Shown here in pieces: positions 12,132-24,925 of a DNA stretch of 64,000 nucleotides (position 1 is the stretch's first letter; every line of letters begins with the position of its first letter). This DNA comes from Citrus sinensis. Lineage: Eukaryota; Streptophyta; Magnoliopsida; Sapindales; Rutaceae. The notes under the pieces were generated by a model that was given only the letters and a program-made list of their open reading frames with translations, did no database searches and was not told the origin of the DNA. The stretch covers positions 25,179,501-25,243,500 of the forward strand of contig NC_068559.1 in assembly GCF_022201045.2 (NCBI RefSeq), given 5' to 3'. The position numbers and the translations under genes are program-made.

Positions 12132-15100
12132 ATGGCCAATCCTTCCAGCACATTGCAAGAGGGCGCACTCGGTGCGGAGGTACAGGAGCAAGCTCGTGGC
12201 CGCGAGGAGGGAGGACGCGGACAGCCAAAGTCCCGAGGTAAGTCCAAAGCCCCTTCTATGGATGCATTGGAACCTCGTGTTGCCATGCTTGAAACGTCAA
12301 TGGCCGCTGTCCAAGACACCCTTGATACATTAGAGGAGCGAGTCGATGGCCTTGAGGGTGAATATGGCGAATTCACAGTAGCCACCAAAGCCCTCATGCA
12401 AGACCAAGCCGACTCTCTCCGAGGGGAGTTTCGAGCGTTCCATGACGAGCTGCTCAGTTTGCGTACCTTTGTGCAAAATGAGTTGCGTGCAGTCCATGCG
12501 GAGGTTGACGAGGTCCGCTCGGATTGGGCTTGGCACAAGCGCACACTCACGCCTAGCCCGGCTGCGGTTCTCGCAAGCTCGAGTGATACGCACCGCATAG
12601 ACGTGCCCAAGCCTGATACTTATGATGGTGCACGCAACGCCATTGTGGTGGATAACTTCCTGTTTGGGCTAGAACAATATTTCGACGCGATGGGTGTCCG
12701 AGATGATGCGTCAAAGGTAGGCACCGCGCCTACATTCCTTCGAGGCTCCGCACAGCTATAGTGGCGGCGGAAACACGGTGAGATGGGCAAGGGCATTTGC
12801 ACCATCAGCACATGGGCCGAATTTCAGCAGGAACTTCACAAGCATTTTGCCCCAAGCAATGCGGAGAAGGAAGCACGAGCGTGGTTACGTCGGCTCAAGC
12901 AAACGGGTAGCGTCCGCGATTACATCAATGACTTCACCACCCTTATGCTTGAGATTCCCGACATGTCCGATAAGGACTCTCTCTTCTACTTTCAAGACGG
13001 CCTTAAAGATTGGGCCAAGACGGAGCTTGATAGGCGTGGCGTGAAAACTCTCGACGACGCCATTGCCATTGCGGAATCACTCTCCGATTACTCCGCCCAG
13101 CCCAAAGACAAGAGACCTAGCCATGGCAAAGGTGGGGGAGAGGGCCGAAAGGACAAAGGCCGCAACCGCAAGGAATGGGGACAGAAAAAGCCTCCAAGCG
13201 GCAAGAGCGGGCAAGGCAAGACAGAAAAACAGCAGCCGCCAAAGCCTCGAAGCCCATGTTTCATTTGCAATGGCCCTCACTGGGTGCGCGACTGTCCGGA
13301 GAAAAAGTCGCTTAGCACCCTCGCCGCTCAGCTCAAGGGCGACTCTCCATCGACACCGGAAGAATCCCAACCTAGAGTGGGTTCCCTCAAACGCCTTGGA
13401 GCGCTTGAAAGCCATCCACCCACAGCCACAAGGAAAGGACTCATGTATGTGAACGCCACAGTTAATGGGCAAGCTGTTCGGGCATTGCTCGACACCGGAG
13501 CCACCCACAACTTCATCTCGGAAGAAGAGGCTAAGCGCCTAGGCCTAAAGGTGACAAAGGACGGAGGCACAATAAAGGCGGTAAACTCACCCGCCAAGCC
13601 CATTGCGGGCACCACACAAGAAGTGCGCGTTACTCTTGGCACGTGGAGCGGAAAGCTCGACTTCTCGATCGTGCCCATGGACGACTTCAAGATGGTCCTC
13701 GGCATGGAGTTCTTCGACCGAGTCCATGCGTTTCCACTGCCGGCCACGAACTCCCTAAGCATCCTCGATGGGAGTATGGCGTGCATGGTTCCAGCCGAGC
13801 GCTCGAAGATCGCGGACAAGGCGCTCTCCGCCATGCAGTTCAAAAAGGCTTTTCGGAAGGACCCTAGCTTCTTGGTTTCCATCCGGGAGGTGAATAATGA
13901 AGAAGGTCGAGAAGACTTGTCAAGCCAACCTCCTCCACTCATTCAAGCCGTCTTCGACGAGTTCAAGGACGTCATGCCTCTGAAGCTCCCGAAGAAACTC
14001 CCACCAAGTCAAGAGGTGGAACATGAGATTGAGCTAGAGCAAGGCGCGAAGCCGCCAGCCTTAGCGCCTTACCGCATGGCGCCACCCGAGTTAGAAGAGT
14101 TGCGGAGGCAACTCAAAGACTTGCTCGACGCGGGCTACATCCGCCCTTCCAAGGCCCTATTCGGTGCACCAGTGCTCTTTCAAAAGAAGAAGGATGGATC
14201 TCTACGCATGTGCATCGACTATCGGGCGCTCAACAAGATTACAATCAAGAACAAGTATCCGATCCCCTTGATTGCGGACTTGTTCGATCAACTTGGCAGC
14301 GTGCGGTACTTCACCAAGCTCGACCTACGATCCGGGTACTACCAAGTGCGCATCGCCAAGGGTGACGAACCAAAGACGACGTGCGTGACCAGGTATGGCT
14401 CTTTCGAATTTCTTGTTATGCCGTTTGGTCTCACCAATGCACCAGCGACATTCTGCACTCTCATGAACAAAGTCCTCCAACCGTTTCTCGACCGCTTTGT
14501 TGTGGTGTACTTGGATGACATTGTGGTGTACAACACCACACTCGAGGAACATGCCCAACACTTACGGCAAGTTCTCCAAGTACTACGCAACAATGAACTC
14601 TACCTCAAGCTGGAGAAGTGCTCATTTGCCCAACGAGAGGTGGAGTTTCTTGGTCACAAGATAGCGGACGGGAAACTTATGATGAAGGACTCGAAAGTAA
14701 AGGCTATACTTGAGTGGCAACCTCCTACCAATATACCCGAACTCCGGTCTTTCCTTGGGTTGGTAAACTATTACCGCCGCTTCATCAAAGGGTATTCGGC
14801 TAAAGCGGCACCCTTGACCGAGCTGCTGAAGAAGAACCGCACGTGGCATTGGTCCAAGGAATGCCAACGCGCTTTCGGAGAATTGAAGAAGGCTACCTCC
14901 GAACAGCCCGTCCTCGCACTTCCAGACCATACAAAGCCATTTGAGGTTCAAACGGATGCCTCCGACTTTGCCATAGGCGGAGTACTCATGCAAGAAGGTC
15001 ACCCCATAGCATTCGAGAGCCGGAAGCTCAACGACACGGAACGCCGCTACACCGTGCAAGAGAAGGAGATGACAGCCATTGTGCATTGCCTACGAGTGTG

Positions 15101-16780
15101 GCGACACTACTTGCTTGGCTCACACTTCGTGATCTTGACGGACAACGTAGCCACGAGCTACTTCCAAACACAAAAGAAGTTGAGCCCCAAGCAAGCAAGG
15201 TGGCAAGACTTTCTTGCAGAATTTGATTATAGGCTCGAGTACAAGCCCGGAAAAGCCAACGTTGTTGCGGATGCTCTAAGCCATAAAGCGGAATTGGTTA
15301 CACTTAGCATGAGCCAGCCAAAGTCCGATCTCGTCATGCGCATCAAAGAAGGCCTCCAACAAGATCCGTTGGCGAAAGACTTGTTGGGGAAAGTGCTTGA
15401 AGGGAAGACGAGGCGATTTTGGCAAGAGGAAGGCATCCTCCTCACCAAGGGAGACCGACTATTTGTGCCGAGGTGGGGAAATTTGTGACAAGAGGTGATC
15501 AAGGAGTGCCATGACTCGAAGTGGGCTGCCACCCCGGAGTAGAGCGCACGACCGCACTCATCCAAGCCTCCTACTTTTGGCCTCACATGAGGGATGACAT
15601 CGAGGCCTACGTGCGGACATGTCTCGTGTGCCAACAAGATAAGGCAGATCGCCAACTTCCAGCGGGACTATTGGAGCCTTTACCAACAGCATCAAGACCA
15701 TGGGAGAGTGTCACCATGGACTTTATCTCGGCCCTACCCAAGTCCGAGGGGTGCGGAAGCATCATGATGGTAGTCGACCGCTATAGCAAGTATGCGACTT
15801 TCATCGCCGCACCGACCGATTGCAAAGCGGATGAGGCTGCCCGCCTATTTGTCAAGCACATCATCAAACTTTGGGGAGTTCCAAAAAGCATTGTGAGCGA
15901 CCGGGATCCACGCTTCACTGGACGCTTTTGGACGGAGCTCTTCAAGATGTTGGGAACCGACCTCAAGTTCTCAACAAGCTTCCATTCACAAACGGATGGA
16001 CAAACCGAGCGCATCAATAGCCTACTCGAGATGTATCTTAGGCATTATGTGAGCGCTCACCAGCAAGATTGAGCGAAGTTGCTGGATGTTGCCCAATTCT
16101 CATACAACCTACAACGGAGCGAGGCTACGGGCAAGAGTCCATTCGAGATCATCATGGGATTTCAGCCGACAACGCCCAACGCCATAGCCTCAACCTATGA
16201 AGGAAAGAGCCCAGCAGCCCACAAACTCGCTCGCGAATGGCATGAAGAAGCGAATATCACGCGAGCATACCTCGACAGGGCCGCTCGGAGAATGAAAAAA
16301 TGGGCTGACTCAAGGAGACGCCACGTCGAGTACAAGGAAGGCGACCAAGTGATGGTGAAGCTCCTACCCCAACAGTTCAAGACGTTGCGGAAAGTCCACA
16401 AAGGGTTAGTGAGGCGATACGTTCAACGCGTGGGCAAGGTCTCCTACCAACTCCAACTTCCACCAAGACTCAAGATCCACCCGGTCATCCACGTGAGCTT
16501 GCTCAAGCCATACCACGGAGACGCGGGAGATCCAAGCCGAGGCAAGTCAAGGCGTGCCCCAACCGCCGTTGTCACCGCTATTGACAAGGACATGGAGTAC
16601 ATTCTTGCAGATCGAGTAATTCGAAGACGGGGCATACCGGCTTACTACGAGTACTTGGTGAAATGGAAGAACCTCCCCGAGAGCGAAGCAACATGGGAGC
16701 GCGAAGACGATCTATGGCAATTCGCAGAACATGTGCAGCTTTACAAACACAACAACACGACGAGGACGCCGCGAACATAG
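12132..16780 (+). pseudogene. gag-pol polyprotein of the chromovirus, interrupted by three stops and a frameshift
   Basis: Domain order: Gag from 12132 with a predicted coiled coil (LEPRVAMLETSMAAVQDTLDTL), a CCHC knuckle ([13 protein letters not shown], about 13257), aspartic protease ([11 protein letters not shown], about 13486), reverse transcriptase with YLDDI (about 14508), RNase H ([11 protein letters not shown], about 14950), integrase with a zinc-finger remnant and catalytic core (about 15520-16060), and a C-terminal chromodomain (EYLVKWKNLPESEATWE, about 16650). One long frame is broken by TAG at 12759-12761, TGA at 15486-15488 and TGA at 16070-16072. A single-base loss near 15528 lies just before the integrase finger. 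Frames on either side of the first and third stops are identical, so those are point nonsense changes. This copy is probably not autonomous despite its young LTRs. Confidence 0.9.
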
Positions 16781-16792
16781 GTGGGGGAGGAT

Positions 16793-17321
16793 TGTCACGG
16801 GCTCGCTTGGCACTCAAGGGGAATACACTTAGAAGTGGGGGTTAACTTAGAAATTGGGCCACCAAGACAACTAACTAGCTGGGGTGCACTTAGCAAAACC
16901 CCCACCAAGGCCCAAAGTCAACCAAGGCCCAAGGGTCTAGAACTCTCTACATATTATCCATTCATTAGAACTTTCTAGGACTCACCACTTGGGTCCCTTA
17001 GTGTTTTGCCACTTGTAATAGAATTCTCTAGATTTAGGCATTCCACCCCCTATAAATATGGGTAAGCACCCATCATTCACACAACCACCAACACACCTAG
17101 CACACTAGCTCTCAAGCTCTCTTGTACAAACACTCTTGTAATTATTCAAAGTGTAATACAATCATCTTTGACCATTCCACTCTTACTTCCCTTAACATTT
17201 TCTCCAAGTGTGTGTGCTTGGCTTGTTTAGGGAATAATCTAGGCTTACTTGGCGACTCACACGCTAAGGTCGCTCAAGTGCCGCACGGGAACTTGCTGCG
17301 CAAAACTATCACCCCGTGACA
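16793..17321 (+). repeat. 3' LTR of the chromovirus
   Basis: Near-identical partner of 11552-12080. Differences noticed are GGGGGA/GGGGAA near the start, TTCACTAG/TTCATTAG, two in the TATA-distal region (GGTGAGCACTC/GGTAAGCACCC) and TTTGGCC/TTTGACC. TATA box at 17051-17058. Preceded by the purine tract 16781-16792. Confidence 0.95.
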
Positions 17322-17542
17322 GACAGGCAGGAACCATGGCATGTTTTATATTTCCCTTGTGTCTAATATAGTTTCCTTTTTCATTTTTTTTTTCATAATA
17401 ATAATAATAATAATAAAAAACAAAAATAATATTTGGGAAATTATCTCGAATGATTTTATATTTCCCTTATGCCTGATGAGGAGAAAAAGGATTTCTATGT
17501 TTTAGAATAAAAACAAGATCTCAATTTATTAAAGCTAAATGA

Positions 17543-18855
17543 TAGGGGTGTTCAAAATCCAATCCGATCCGCTCAATCTGTCTGATCCGCTCAATCCGAT
17601 TCGTATAAATCCGATCTGTGGATTGGTGGATTGGATATGGATTGAAAATTTAAAAATCCGCAGTCGATGGATTGGATATGGATTTACTTCTGTAAATCAG
17701 CAGAAATCCGTGAATCCGTAAATATATATATATATATATATATAATTAAAAAATTATTATAAATTTAATTAAAAAAATTATAAATGTGACATTACATAGT
17801 TACATAAGCACTATAACATATCGTAGCCATTACTCAATAATAATAAAAAATAAAAAATAATTAAATAATCAAATATACAAATATAACTTATAAAAATTAT
17901 AAAACAAAATAAAAGTAAAGTCACACACACTAGCAAAAGTAAAGTAATATAACGTTAAGTCACCAACAATTTGCAAAGTCACCTAAAAGCAAATTAGCAT
18001 GACACCAAGTCACCAACAATTTACAAACAAAAAATCCTAAGTTTCCCCGCCGTCACACACACTAGCAACACTCAATACTGGTTGGATACACTCGCAAGTC
18101 ATCTTCTTTCCCAAGTCCATCGAGCCACTTCACATTCACTGGTTCCAGCTGAACAATTTCACTATCACAACCTTTAAGATCGCCACCCGTACGGCTTCTC
18201 ATGGTTCCCATCGTGGACGGCTCCGTAATCACCACTTTTCAACAGGTGCAACAGTCCTGGTGAAGGATCAGACTATGTTTGGTTTCCGAAACTTCGCAAT
18301 TTAAATTAATTGTGGCTTTATTTGAACAATTAATTTCGGTGTTATATTAACGTATTATTGTAACTTTATTTGAACAATTAAACTTGGTGTGTTATATTTT
18401 GAAACTTTGAACGTATTATTGTAGCTTTATTTGAATAATTAGTCTCGATATGTTATATTTTGAAACTTTAAATGTATTATTTTAGCTTTATTTAAATAAT
18501 TAATTTATTTAAATTTTATTCAATTTTAAATTTAATTGATAGCAAAATTATTTTTATATTAGATTTTTTTTTATTTCATTAGTTGAAAAGAACTAAAAAT
18601 TTTTAATTCGAAAACTAATGTGCAAAATTGTGGATTGGATATGGATTGAATCAAATCCACATCCGATCCGTAGACGTATGGATTAGATATGGATTGAGTC
18701 AAATCCGCATCCGATCCGCAGATGTATGGATTGGATTTGGATTGAATTTTATCAATCTCTGGATTGGATTGGATTGAAAAATTATAATCCGCAAAATCAT
18801 GAATCGGATATAGATTGATGTCCAATCCGTAAAATCCGATCCGCGAACACCCCTA
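17543..18855. mobile_element. Non-autonomous hAT-like DNA transposon with 8-bp target duplication
   Basis: The ends are TAGGGGTGTTC and its inverse GAACACCCCTA. The flanks CTAAATGA at 17535-17542 and 18856-18863 are a perfect 8-bp target duplication, diagnostic for the hAT superfamily. The terminal 150-250 bp on both sides consist of repeated ATCCGATCCG / GGATTGGATATGGATT-type units. The interior is AT-rich with no transposase-like reading frame, so movement would need a transposase supplied in trans. Length 1313 bp. Confidence 0.85.
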
Positions 18856-18863
18856 CTAAATGA

Positions 18864-19129
18864 TAAATTGAAGTTATGTTTTCGAAAAAAAGTTAATTTG
18901 TGAACCAAGAATCCAAAATTTAAATTTACTTCTATCTAATATTATGTAAACAAGAGAAGCAGAAACACAGGCCTGGAAAATCTAAAACACCATGGATGCA
19001 CAATGTCATAGAGTCAGGAAGACAAAGAACATAGTCATAAAGTCCAAACAACATTGCAAGAAAGGAATAACAAGAAGCTGCTTCACTACTTGAGCGAATT
19101 CTCAATTTTCGACGCCATATGTGCTGTTG
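18864..19129. other. 3' flank of the lipid-transfer protein gene
   Basis: Probably contains the 3' untranslated region and termination region of the minus-strand gene ending at 19130. No other feature is seen. Confidence 0.5.
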
Positions 19130-20483
19130 TTAAGCACATAAAGAAGCAGACCCAGTTGGGAACACATAGAAAAAGATAGACATTGCTATGATCACCGTCG
19201 GTCCAAGGAGGTATGGTCCGTGCATGTTCCCAGACGATCCGTCAGATGCTGATGTTCCCGCGGCCGCTGCTGTAGTTGGAGTTGCCGATGAAGAAGTATT
19301 TGTGAATATTGCAGCATCTGGAGAGCTAGGAGATAGCCCTAGAAGCTCTGTGCATTTGAGGAGACAAAACAGACAAGAGTTAATGAATTAAGATTAGCAA
19401 CAAATTGACATAATGCTGTTTACTTACCAAGAAAGTAAAGACAACCGCTTTGCCAGTTGCAACCAGCTTAATGTTGAAGGGCCATGAGCCCCATTACACC
19501 GCATTTATAACATTTCTCCAGCAGCCAACCTAACTAACCCGCATTAATTACGAGCATTAAACTGACGGTTGATCATGGCACCGGGCCACCTAGAGACATT
19601 TTGGTGCCTAATCTATTAAATTTGTGGAAAGAATCAGAGCAAGCGTACGTTTCACTTATTAATATTTAGATTAGATGGTTACAGAAATAACTTACTTTAA
19701 ATTATTATAGCATAGTTCAGATTTCTACTTTTATAAATATTTACAAGATTATCTGTACATATATGATTACTTATACCTATTTCTATTTGAGAGGGAAAAA
19801 AAAAAAAAAAACAGAACGCCGAAGGACTCGAACCCATGCCCTCGCTAATTAAGACAATAATATCGATAGCAGAAATAGAATATCTAAATTGCACGCAAAT
19901 TAAGGAAAGCCACAATGTGCATGTGAGCTGGATCTAACTACTTAAACTTACACATTAATTAAAATCTTCGCATCTAAGCACGTACTCGAATACACTAAAA
20001 CATTTGACCTTCACAATTGGTTGGGATTTCGCAGCGTAAATTATTTGAGATAACTACTTAAAATTAATTAGTAAAATGATCTATCAAAGAAAGCGTTGCA
20101 TTTGCATGCAAACAAAAAGAAATATCAAGGAACATACTTGGGCAGAGACTGGTGCTGGCATTTTTCAACTGGCAAGCGGATGGAAGCTGAAGCAGCTTAG
20201 GCACCTGCACGCCCAAGTTCTTAACCATATCGCCTTCACCGCCATTAGCCTCCTTGATGATATAACACAAACACTTTGGATCATCGTCTTTTATACCCTT
20301 CACAGCGCTGCAACATTCTTTGGACGGAGTCGTAATCTTCCCCCTTGCAAAATCCAAACAGGCCATCGTCTTCTGCAAATACTCACCACACTCCTTATTT
20401 GTAGCGTCATCAGCCGTTACAACCCTTAACGCTATGAAGCCAAACAATATGCCACATAGAAACCCTTTTTTCATTCCCATCAT
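19130..20483 (-). CDS. Type G (GPI-anchored) non-specific lipid-transfer protein, YLS3-like
   Basis: Two exons on the minus strand, 20483-20138 and 19347-19130, are joined through a GTATGT donor and a CACAG acceptor to give 187 residues. Met 1 (20483) begins MMGMKKGF, followed by a hydrophobic signal peptide to about residue 24. The eight-cysteine fold is complete: C32, C42, C57-C58, C71, C73, C104, C114. This spacing forms the four-disulfide lipid-binding cavity of the LTP family. Exon 2 adds a Ser/Thr/Ala-rich linker (TNTSSSATPTTAAAAGTS) and a hydrophobic end (TVIIAMSIFFYVF). That arrangement fits GPI-anchor addition, so it probably acts at the outer plasma membrane or cell wall in lipid or cuticle transport. 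A short hydrophilic extension (TGSASLCA) after the hydrophobic block is a little unusual. An upstream in-frame Met (20546) is possible but would spoil the signal peptide. Confidence 0.88.
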
Positions 20484-20549
20484 CTTCTCTCTTTTGCCCT
20501 CTTTCCTCTTTCCTTTGTTGCTGCGATAAATGATTTTTATTGTCAATTG

Positions 20550-22772
20550 AATTTCAATAGAAGTAACGTCAAAAACTTGAAACTCGTTGTAGCCTCAAAT
20601 CTTTACGTATTAATGGCGAGCAGGTGAGTGTTGGACTGAATAGTTGAGGGTTTGCATTCACGACGGTCTACTTCTGCGTATTTGTGGGGCCCGTTATTGT
20701 GATGGACGGCTGTGATTGATTTCGGAGTTCTAGTCTAGTAAATAAGTAGTTAATAGCTAGCCATAAATGAGGAACCATTGAGGTGGTTCGGCAGCAGTTA
20801 TGTACGCGGTACGCTGGTGTCAGCTGTACAGACGTGGCGAGCGACTGCCTTAAATGAGACTGACGTGTAGCCGTTGCACGTGTCATCTGTCTCCCAGGTG
20901 GCATGTTTTTGATGCACATGCACTCGCGTTTCTAGAGATTGTGATTAGTGAATAAGCCATGCTGAGTGCTGACCAGATCACCAAACGGGGAGTTTAATTG
21001 TTAAGGTGTTCAGCAAATTGAACGGCTGCGATTACGTTGGGGCTGCGGTGGATTCATTCGATTGGTAACCAACGGATTGAGATAAAGTTCTCTACCTTGA
21101 TACAAAGGGATTTAAAACCCAAATAGTAATAGTAATAAATCAACAAGAAAAAAACTCAAATTCGAACCCTCTTTTTTTCTTTTTTTTTTTTGGGTGAAGA
21201 TCTTTCAGGGATTTTTAAATTTTCATCACGTGGTTTGCAATTTGCAAAATTTTGGGCCATTCCAGAGGGTTAACTGAATTAAAGATCAGGGCAAATAACG
21301 AGGCCTGGGCACAGCCCATCTCGTAAATCCTCATGAAACAGAAGTTGGATCCATTCATGGACCCAAAAGTCCAATCCCACGAGTGGAGCTTATGAACAGC
21401 CTTCTAAAATCCTTATAACACCCCTTCTCATTTCTTATGAATTGGACGGAGAATTTACACTGTTACTTCACATTTGATATTATTATATATTAATTATTAT
21501 GGTCAGGTCCTCTTAACGCTTGGCGCTGTAGCAGTTAGCATCTGCCTAATGTAAAAGTTATTGTGCTTCCTCTTTACGTCAACAGTAAAATAAATAAAAT
21601 AATTGGATACTATCGTTCAAAGATTGCATTTTAAATTTAAAAAAATTGCTGAACAGATAAATTAGTAGTTACATTTTATGCAACTACAGTTTATAAAATT
21701 TTTAAATTTACTCAATTTGAGATGGTAAGGGTGGCAACTTTCTATCAAATTTGATAAGGGAATATATCACTTACGGGATAGCAGATTATGCTATTACCGA
21801 GTTAATTTAAGCAGTCTTAATATATTGTATTAAATTTATAATTTATATATTATGTTGCACTTATCTTTAACAAAACATCCAAAAATTATATATTGAACGG
21901 GCAACTGGATTAATCGATAAGAGGGGACAATCAACCGAACCCTCACTTACCACCATTTCGCTATTGTACTCCCCCGCCACAGCAGCCATTATTACCCATC
22001 ATCACCACCTGTCAATCCCACATCGACTGCACCGAGGGTCAATCGAAAGTGTGACGCCATTGTTTCGCCGTCGTTGTCTTTTAGAAAATATCAATCACCA
22101 TCACCCTTTCATCTTTACCTTCAAGCCCTCATATTTTAAACCCTTATCCTTCATATTTATTCACTTTATGGTTGATGGCTTTTACGTTTTATGATTTTGG
22201 ATGCTCGTTTTGGCGTAAAGTTCAAGATTTTTATAAGTTATCATTTAAGAAAATAAGGAAGATTCATAAATAATAATAATAATAATAATAATAAGGAAGA
22301 AAACAGTACGACAAAAATGGCAGCATGGGTTGCCGTTTCATACGTCCTTCTTTCTCTTTCATTTAGTCCACAATAAATTATATATGATGCATAAGACTAT
22401 ATCATGTGTAGATTTGTTCTTTATCCCCTTGTCGGTGTTTTTCCATTTTCCATATATATTATATACATAGTGGCAAAATCAAGTAGAGGCAACAACATCT
22501 AGCTGCGTACTTGCAAACATACAGCAGAGCAGGGGAGAGAAGGGCAAATGCAGATCTCGCGCTTACGCTTGAGGATAAGAGTGCTGCTAAATGGCTACTT
22601 TGTTTTTCCGCATTCCTTTTGGCTCATTTTTTAAATATTACTTTAATAGTTTTTGTGGGCCATAGAAGGAGAAAGAAAGACACATGAAACGGCAGCACAT
22701 GCTGCAGTTTCTGTCATCTTTTTTTCTTCCTTACGGCCGTTTAGCAACACTCATTTATTAGCCACTCAAGGT
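20550..22772. other. Intergenic; LTP gene promoter side, no feature recognised beyond simple repeats
   Basis: Upstream region of the minus-strand lipid-transfer gene, followed by AT-rich DNA. Short T tracts near 21170-21192 and an AAT repeat near 22273-22295 are the only obvious repeats. Short open frames here are not supported by any recognisable domain. Confidence 0.5.
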
Positions 22773-23223
22773 TAGGGGTGGGCGTTCGGTTCAGATTAAC
22801 CCGAACTGAACCGAACTCAAAATTTATTTTGGGTTCGGTTTAGTTTGGGTTAACCGGTAAAACCTGAATGGATTCAAAACTTCAATCCGTTCGGGTTAAA
22901 TTTCAGTTCGGGTTCAACCCGAACCGAATTTTCAACCCGTTCGGGTTGAAGTTTTTTTTTTTTTTAGATTCAAATTTTAAATTAAAATATATATATATAT
23001 ATAAACTTCAAAATAAAACTGAATTACATAAAGAATTCTGTTAAAATAATTACTCTTTTTTTTAAAAAATAAATAATTATTTGAGATGCTTTGCTGGGGA
23101 GAAAATGCCGACGCAATCATCTTCATTTTCATCACCAAGGGAAATAAAGGGTTCTTCACTTCCAGAGGTGCTTGAGGAGGAGCTTGCAAAGCAGAAAACA
23201 AAAGATTTGTTTTCCCATTTTTA

Positions 23224-24436
23224 GAAAAACCAAAAACAAGAAATTTGAATATTGTTAAAGTTTGCTCTATTTATAAAAATCGAATTAATAATCTTCTCAG
23301 GACAAAGCAAAATGATTTAATGTTTTTGCAAAAAGATTTAAGCTTAAAAAGGATTGAAAGCCATTTACAAAATGACTTCATAAAAAGAAAAATCTCTGAT
23401 TTCAAAACTCTCATTGAAAAAGAAATTTGTGCTGATTTACCTACTGCTTTTTGGAATAGAAAACAACACTTGGTAGATTTGCCTTATGAAAATTCTTTTG
23501 ATGAAAAACAAATTCCTACTAAAGCCCGTCCAATCCAAATGAATATAGATTTAGAACAACATTGTAAGAATGAAATTAAAGATTTGGAGTCCAAAGGACT
23601 CATTATTAAATCTTGGTCTCCTTGGTCCTGTGCCGCGTTTTATGTGAATAAAAACTCCGAGATTGAAAGAGGAACACCTAGATTAGTTATTAATTACAAA
23701 CCTCTTAATAAAGCATTAAAATGGATTAGGTATCCAATACCTAATAAAAAGGACTTGCTTCAAAAACTACATTCTGCATTCATATTTTCAAAGTTTGATA
23801 TGAAATCGGAGTTTTGGCAAATTCAAATTCATCCTAAAGACCGTTATAAAACCGCTTTTACTGTTCCATTTGGGCAATATGAATGGACAGTCATGCCATT
23901 TGGTTTAAAAACTGCACCTTCGGAATTTCAAAGAATTATGAATGATATTTATAACATTTTTTTCTGAATTTTGCATTGTTTACATAGATGATGTTTTGAT
24001 TTTTTCTCAAACCATCGACTAACATTTCAAACATTTAAAGACTTTTTACCTTGCTACTAGAAAAGCTGGTCTAGCCATTTCTAGCTCCAAAGTCTCCCTA
24101 TTTCAGACAAAGATCAGGTTCCTAGGTCACCATATTTCCAAAGGAACTATTACTCCTATTGAGCGTTCCCTTGTCTTCGCGGACAAATTCCCAGACAAGA
24201 TCCTTGACAAAACCTAATTACATAGATTTCTAGGAAGTTTAAATTATGTACTTGATTTTTGTCCAAATATCAATAGGATGTCCAAACCTTTGCATGATAG
24301 ATTAAAGAAAAATCATGTTGCTTGGACTGATGAACATACTAAAGTAGTTAAACTCATAAAGAATTCTGTTAAAAGCATTCCATGTTTGTATCTTGCTAAT
24401 CCTACATTACCTAAAATTAAACCAAAAAATCCCTAA
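23224..24436 (+). pseudogene. Endogenous caulimovirid (pararetrovirus) polymerase fragment, decayed
   Basis: The longest open part (23245-23967) reads as the N-terminal half of a caulimovirid reverse transcriptase. Key blocks are RLVINYKPLN, PIPNKKDLL, FSKFDMKSEFWQIQIHPKD and VMPFGLK. The sequence continues after 23967 in another frame, with a YIDD catalytic box near 23982, then GHHISKGTI and the start of RNase H-like sequence to about 24436. It carries at least one frameshift and several stop codons. No LTRs, gag zinc knuckle or movement protein are recognisable nearby. The wording is closest to the petuvirus/florendovirus side of Caulimoviridae (family knowledge). It is a dead fragment, not a functional virus. 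It lies inside the hAT-like element. Confidence 0.85.
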
Positions 24437-24443
24437 ACAAAAG

Positions 24444-24687
24444 TCTCACCATCTCACTCCCTCCCCCTCCTTGCTCCCTCATCTCAGTTCTCACTTTCTG
24501 AGTTTCGTGGCCGACGACGACACCAATAGCCAGCAGCCCCGTTCAGTTCCAACAGAAACTCTCGGTCTCACCGTCTCACTCCCTCCCCCTCCTTGCTCCC
24601 TTTTCTCAGTTCTCACTTTTTGAGTTTCGTGGCCCATGGCGACAGCAGCAGCCAGCAGCCCCGTCCAGCTCCAACAGACACCAGCCG
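24444..24687 (+). repeat. Tandem duplication, 122-bp period, of a pyrimidine-rich leader-like segment
   Basis: Unit 1 starts at 24444 and unit 2 at 24566. Both contain TCTCACTCCCTCCCCCTCC, CAGTTCTCACTTT and GAGTTTCGTGGC, then CAGCAGCCCCGT. The sequence resembles a plant 5' leader and may be a captured host or transposase leader. Confidence 0.75.
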
Positions 24688-24925
24688 TTCACCGCAGCCC
24701 ACTCGCCATCAGCCAGCACGCCTCGCCGGCAACTGCGCTTCACCGCAGCCCACTCGCGTCCCACTCAGCCCAACATAGTCTCGATCTGCTGACGCTATAG
24801 CTGCTCCGACCTCTGAGATCAAGGTTTGTCTTGCCTTGCCTTGCCGACGCTGTAAGCATGTAACTTGCTGACTTGCTCGCAGCTGATGGCAACAAGCCGA
24901 ATCGAATTTTAAGTTTTTAACAGCC

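Larger units (their letters stand above)
11552..17321 (+). mobile_element. Complete Ty3/gypsy chromovirus (Galadriel-like), with degenerate pol
   Basis: A full-length LTR retrotransposon of about 5.77 kb. The LTRs lie at 11552-12080 and 16793-17321, 529 bp each, and differ at about five positions by eye. Both start TGTCACGGG and end CCCGTGACA. GACA precedes the 5' LTR (11548-11551) and follows the 3' LTR (17322-17325) as a short target duplication. A primer-binding site resembling the initiator-Met tRNA type (TGGTATCAGAGC, 12083-12094) and a purine tract (GTGGGGGAGGAT, 16781-16792) are in place. A C-terminal chromodomain marks it as a chromovirus. The RT/RNase H wording most resembles the Galadriel clade (recalled, not searched). 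It is in the same orientation as the YTH gene upstream. Confidence 0.95.

Noticed and set aside
12068..12610. Minus-strand open frames opposite the gag and pol regions of both retrotransposons
   Set aside because: They are antisense shadows of GC-rich coding sequence, without their own domains or splice support, unlike the 63.3-64.0 kb antisense ORF.
19803..19860. Possible tRNA gene: minus strand GGGTTCGAGTCC near an A/T-rich tract
   Set aside because: Only a B-box-like motif is present; no cloverleaf arms or A box could be drawn. At most a tRNA-derived repeat fragment.
23224..24436. Reading the 23.2-24.4 kb polymerase as a Ty3/gypsy LTR element
   Set aside because: No LTRs, zinc knuckle or integrase nearby. 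Sequence blocks around the catalytic site follow the caulimovirid rather than the gypsy pattern.
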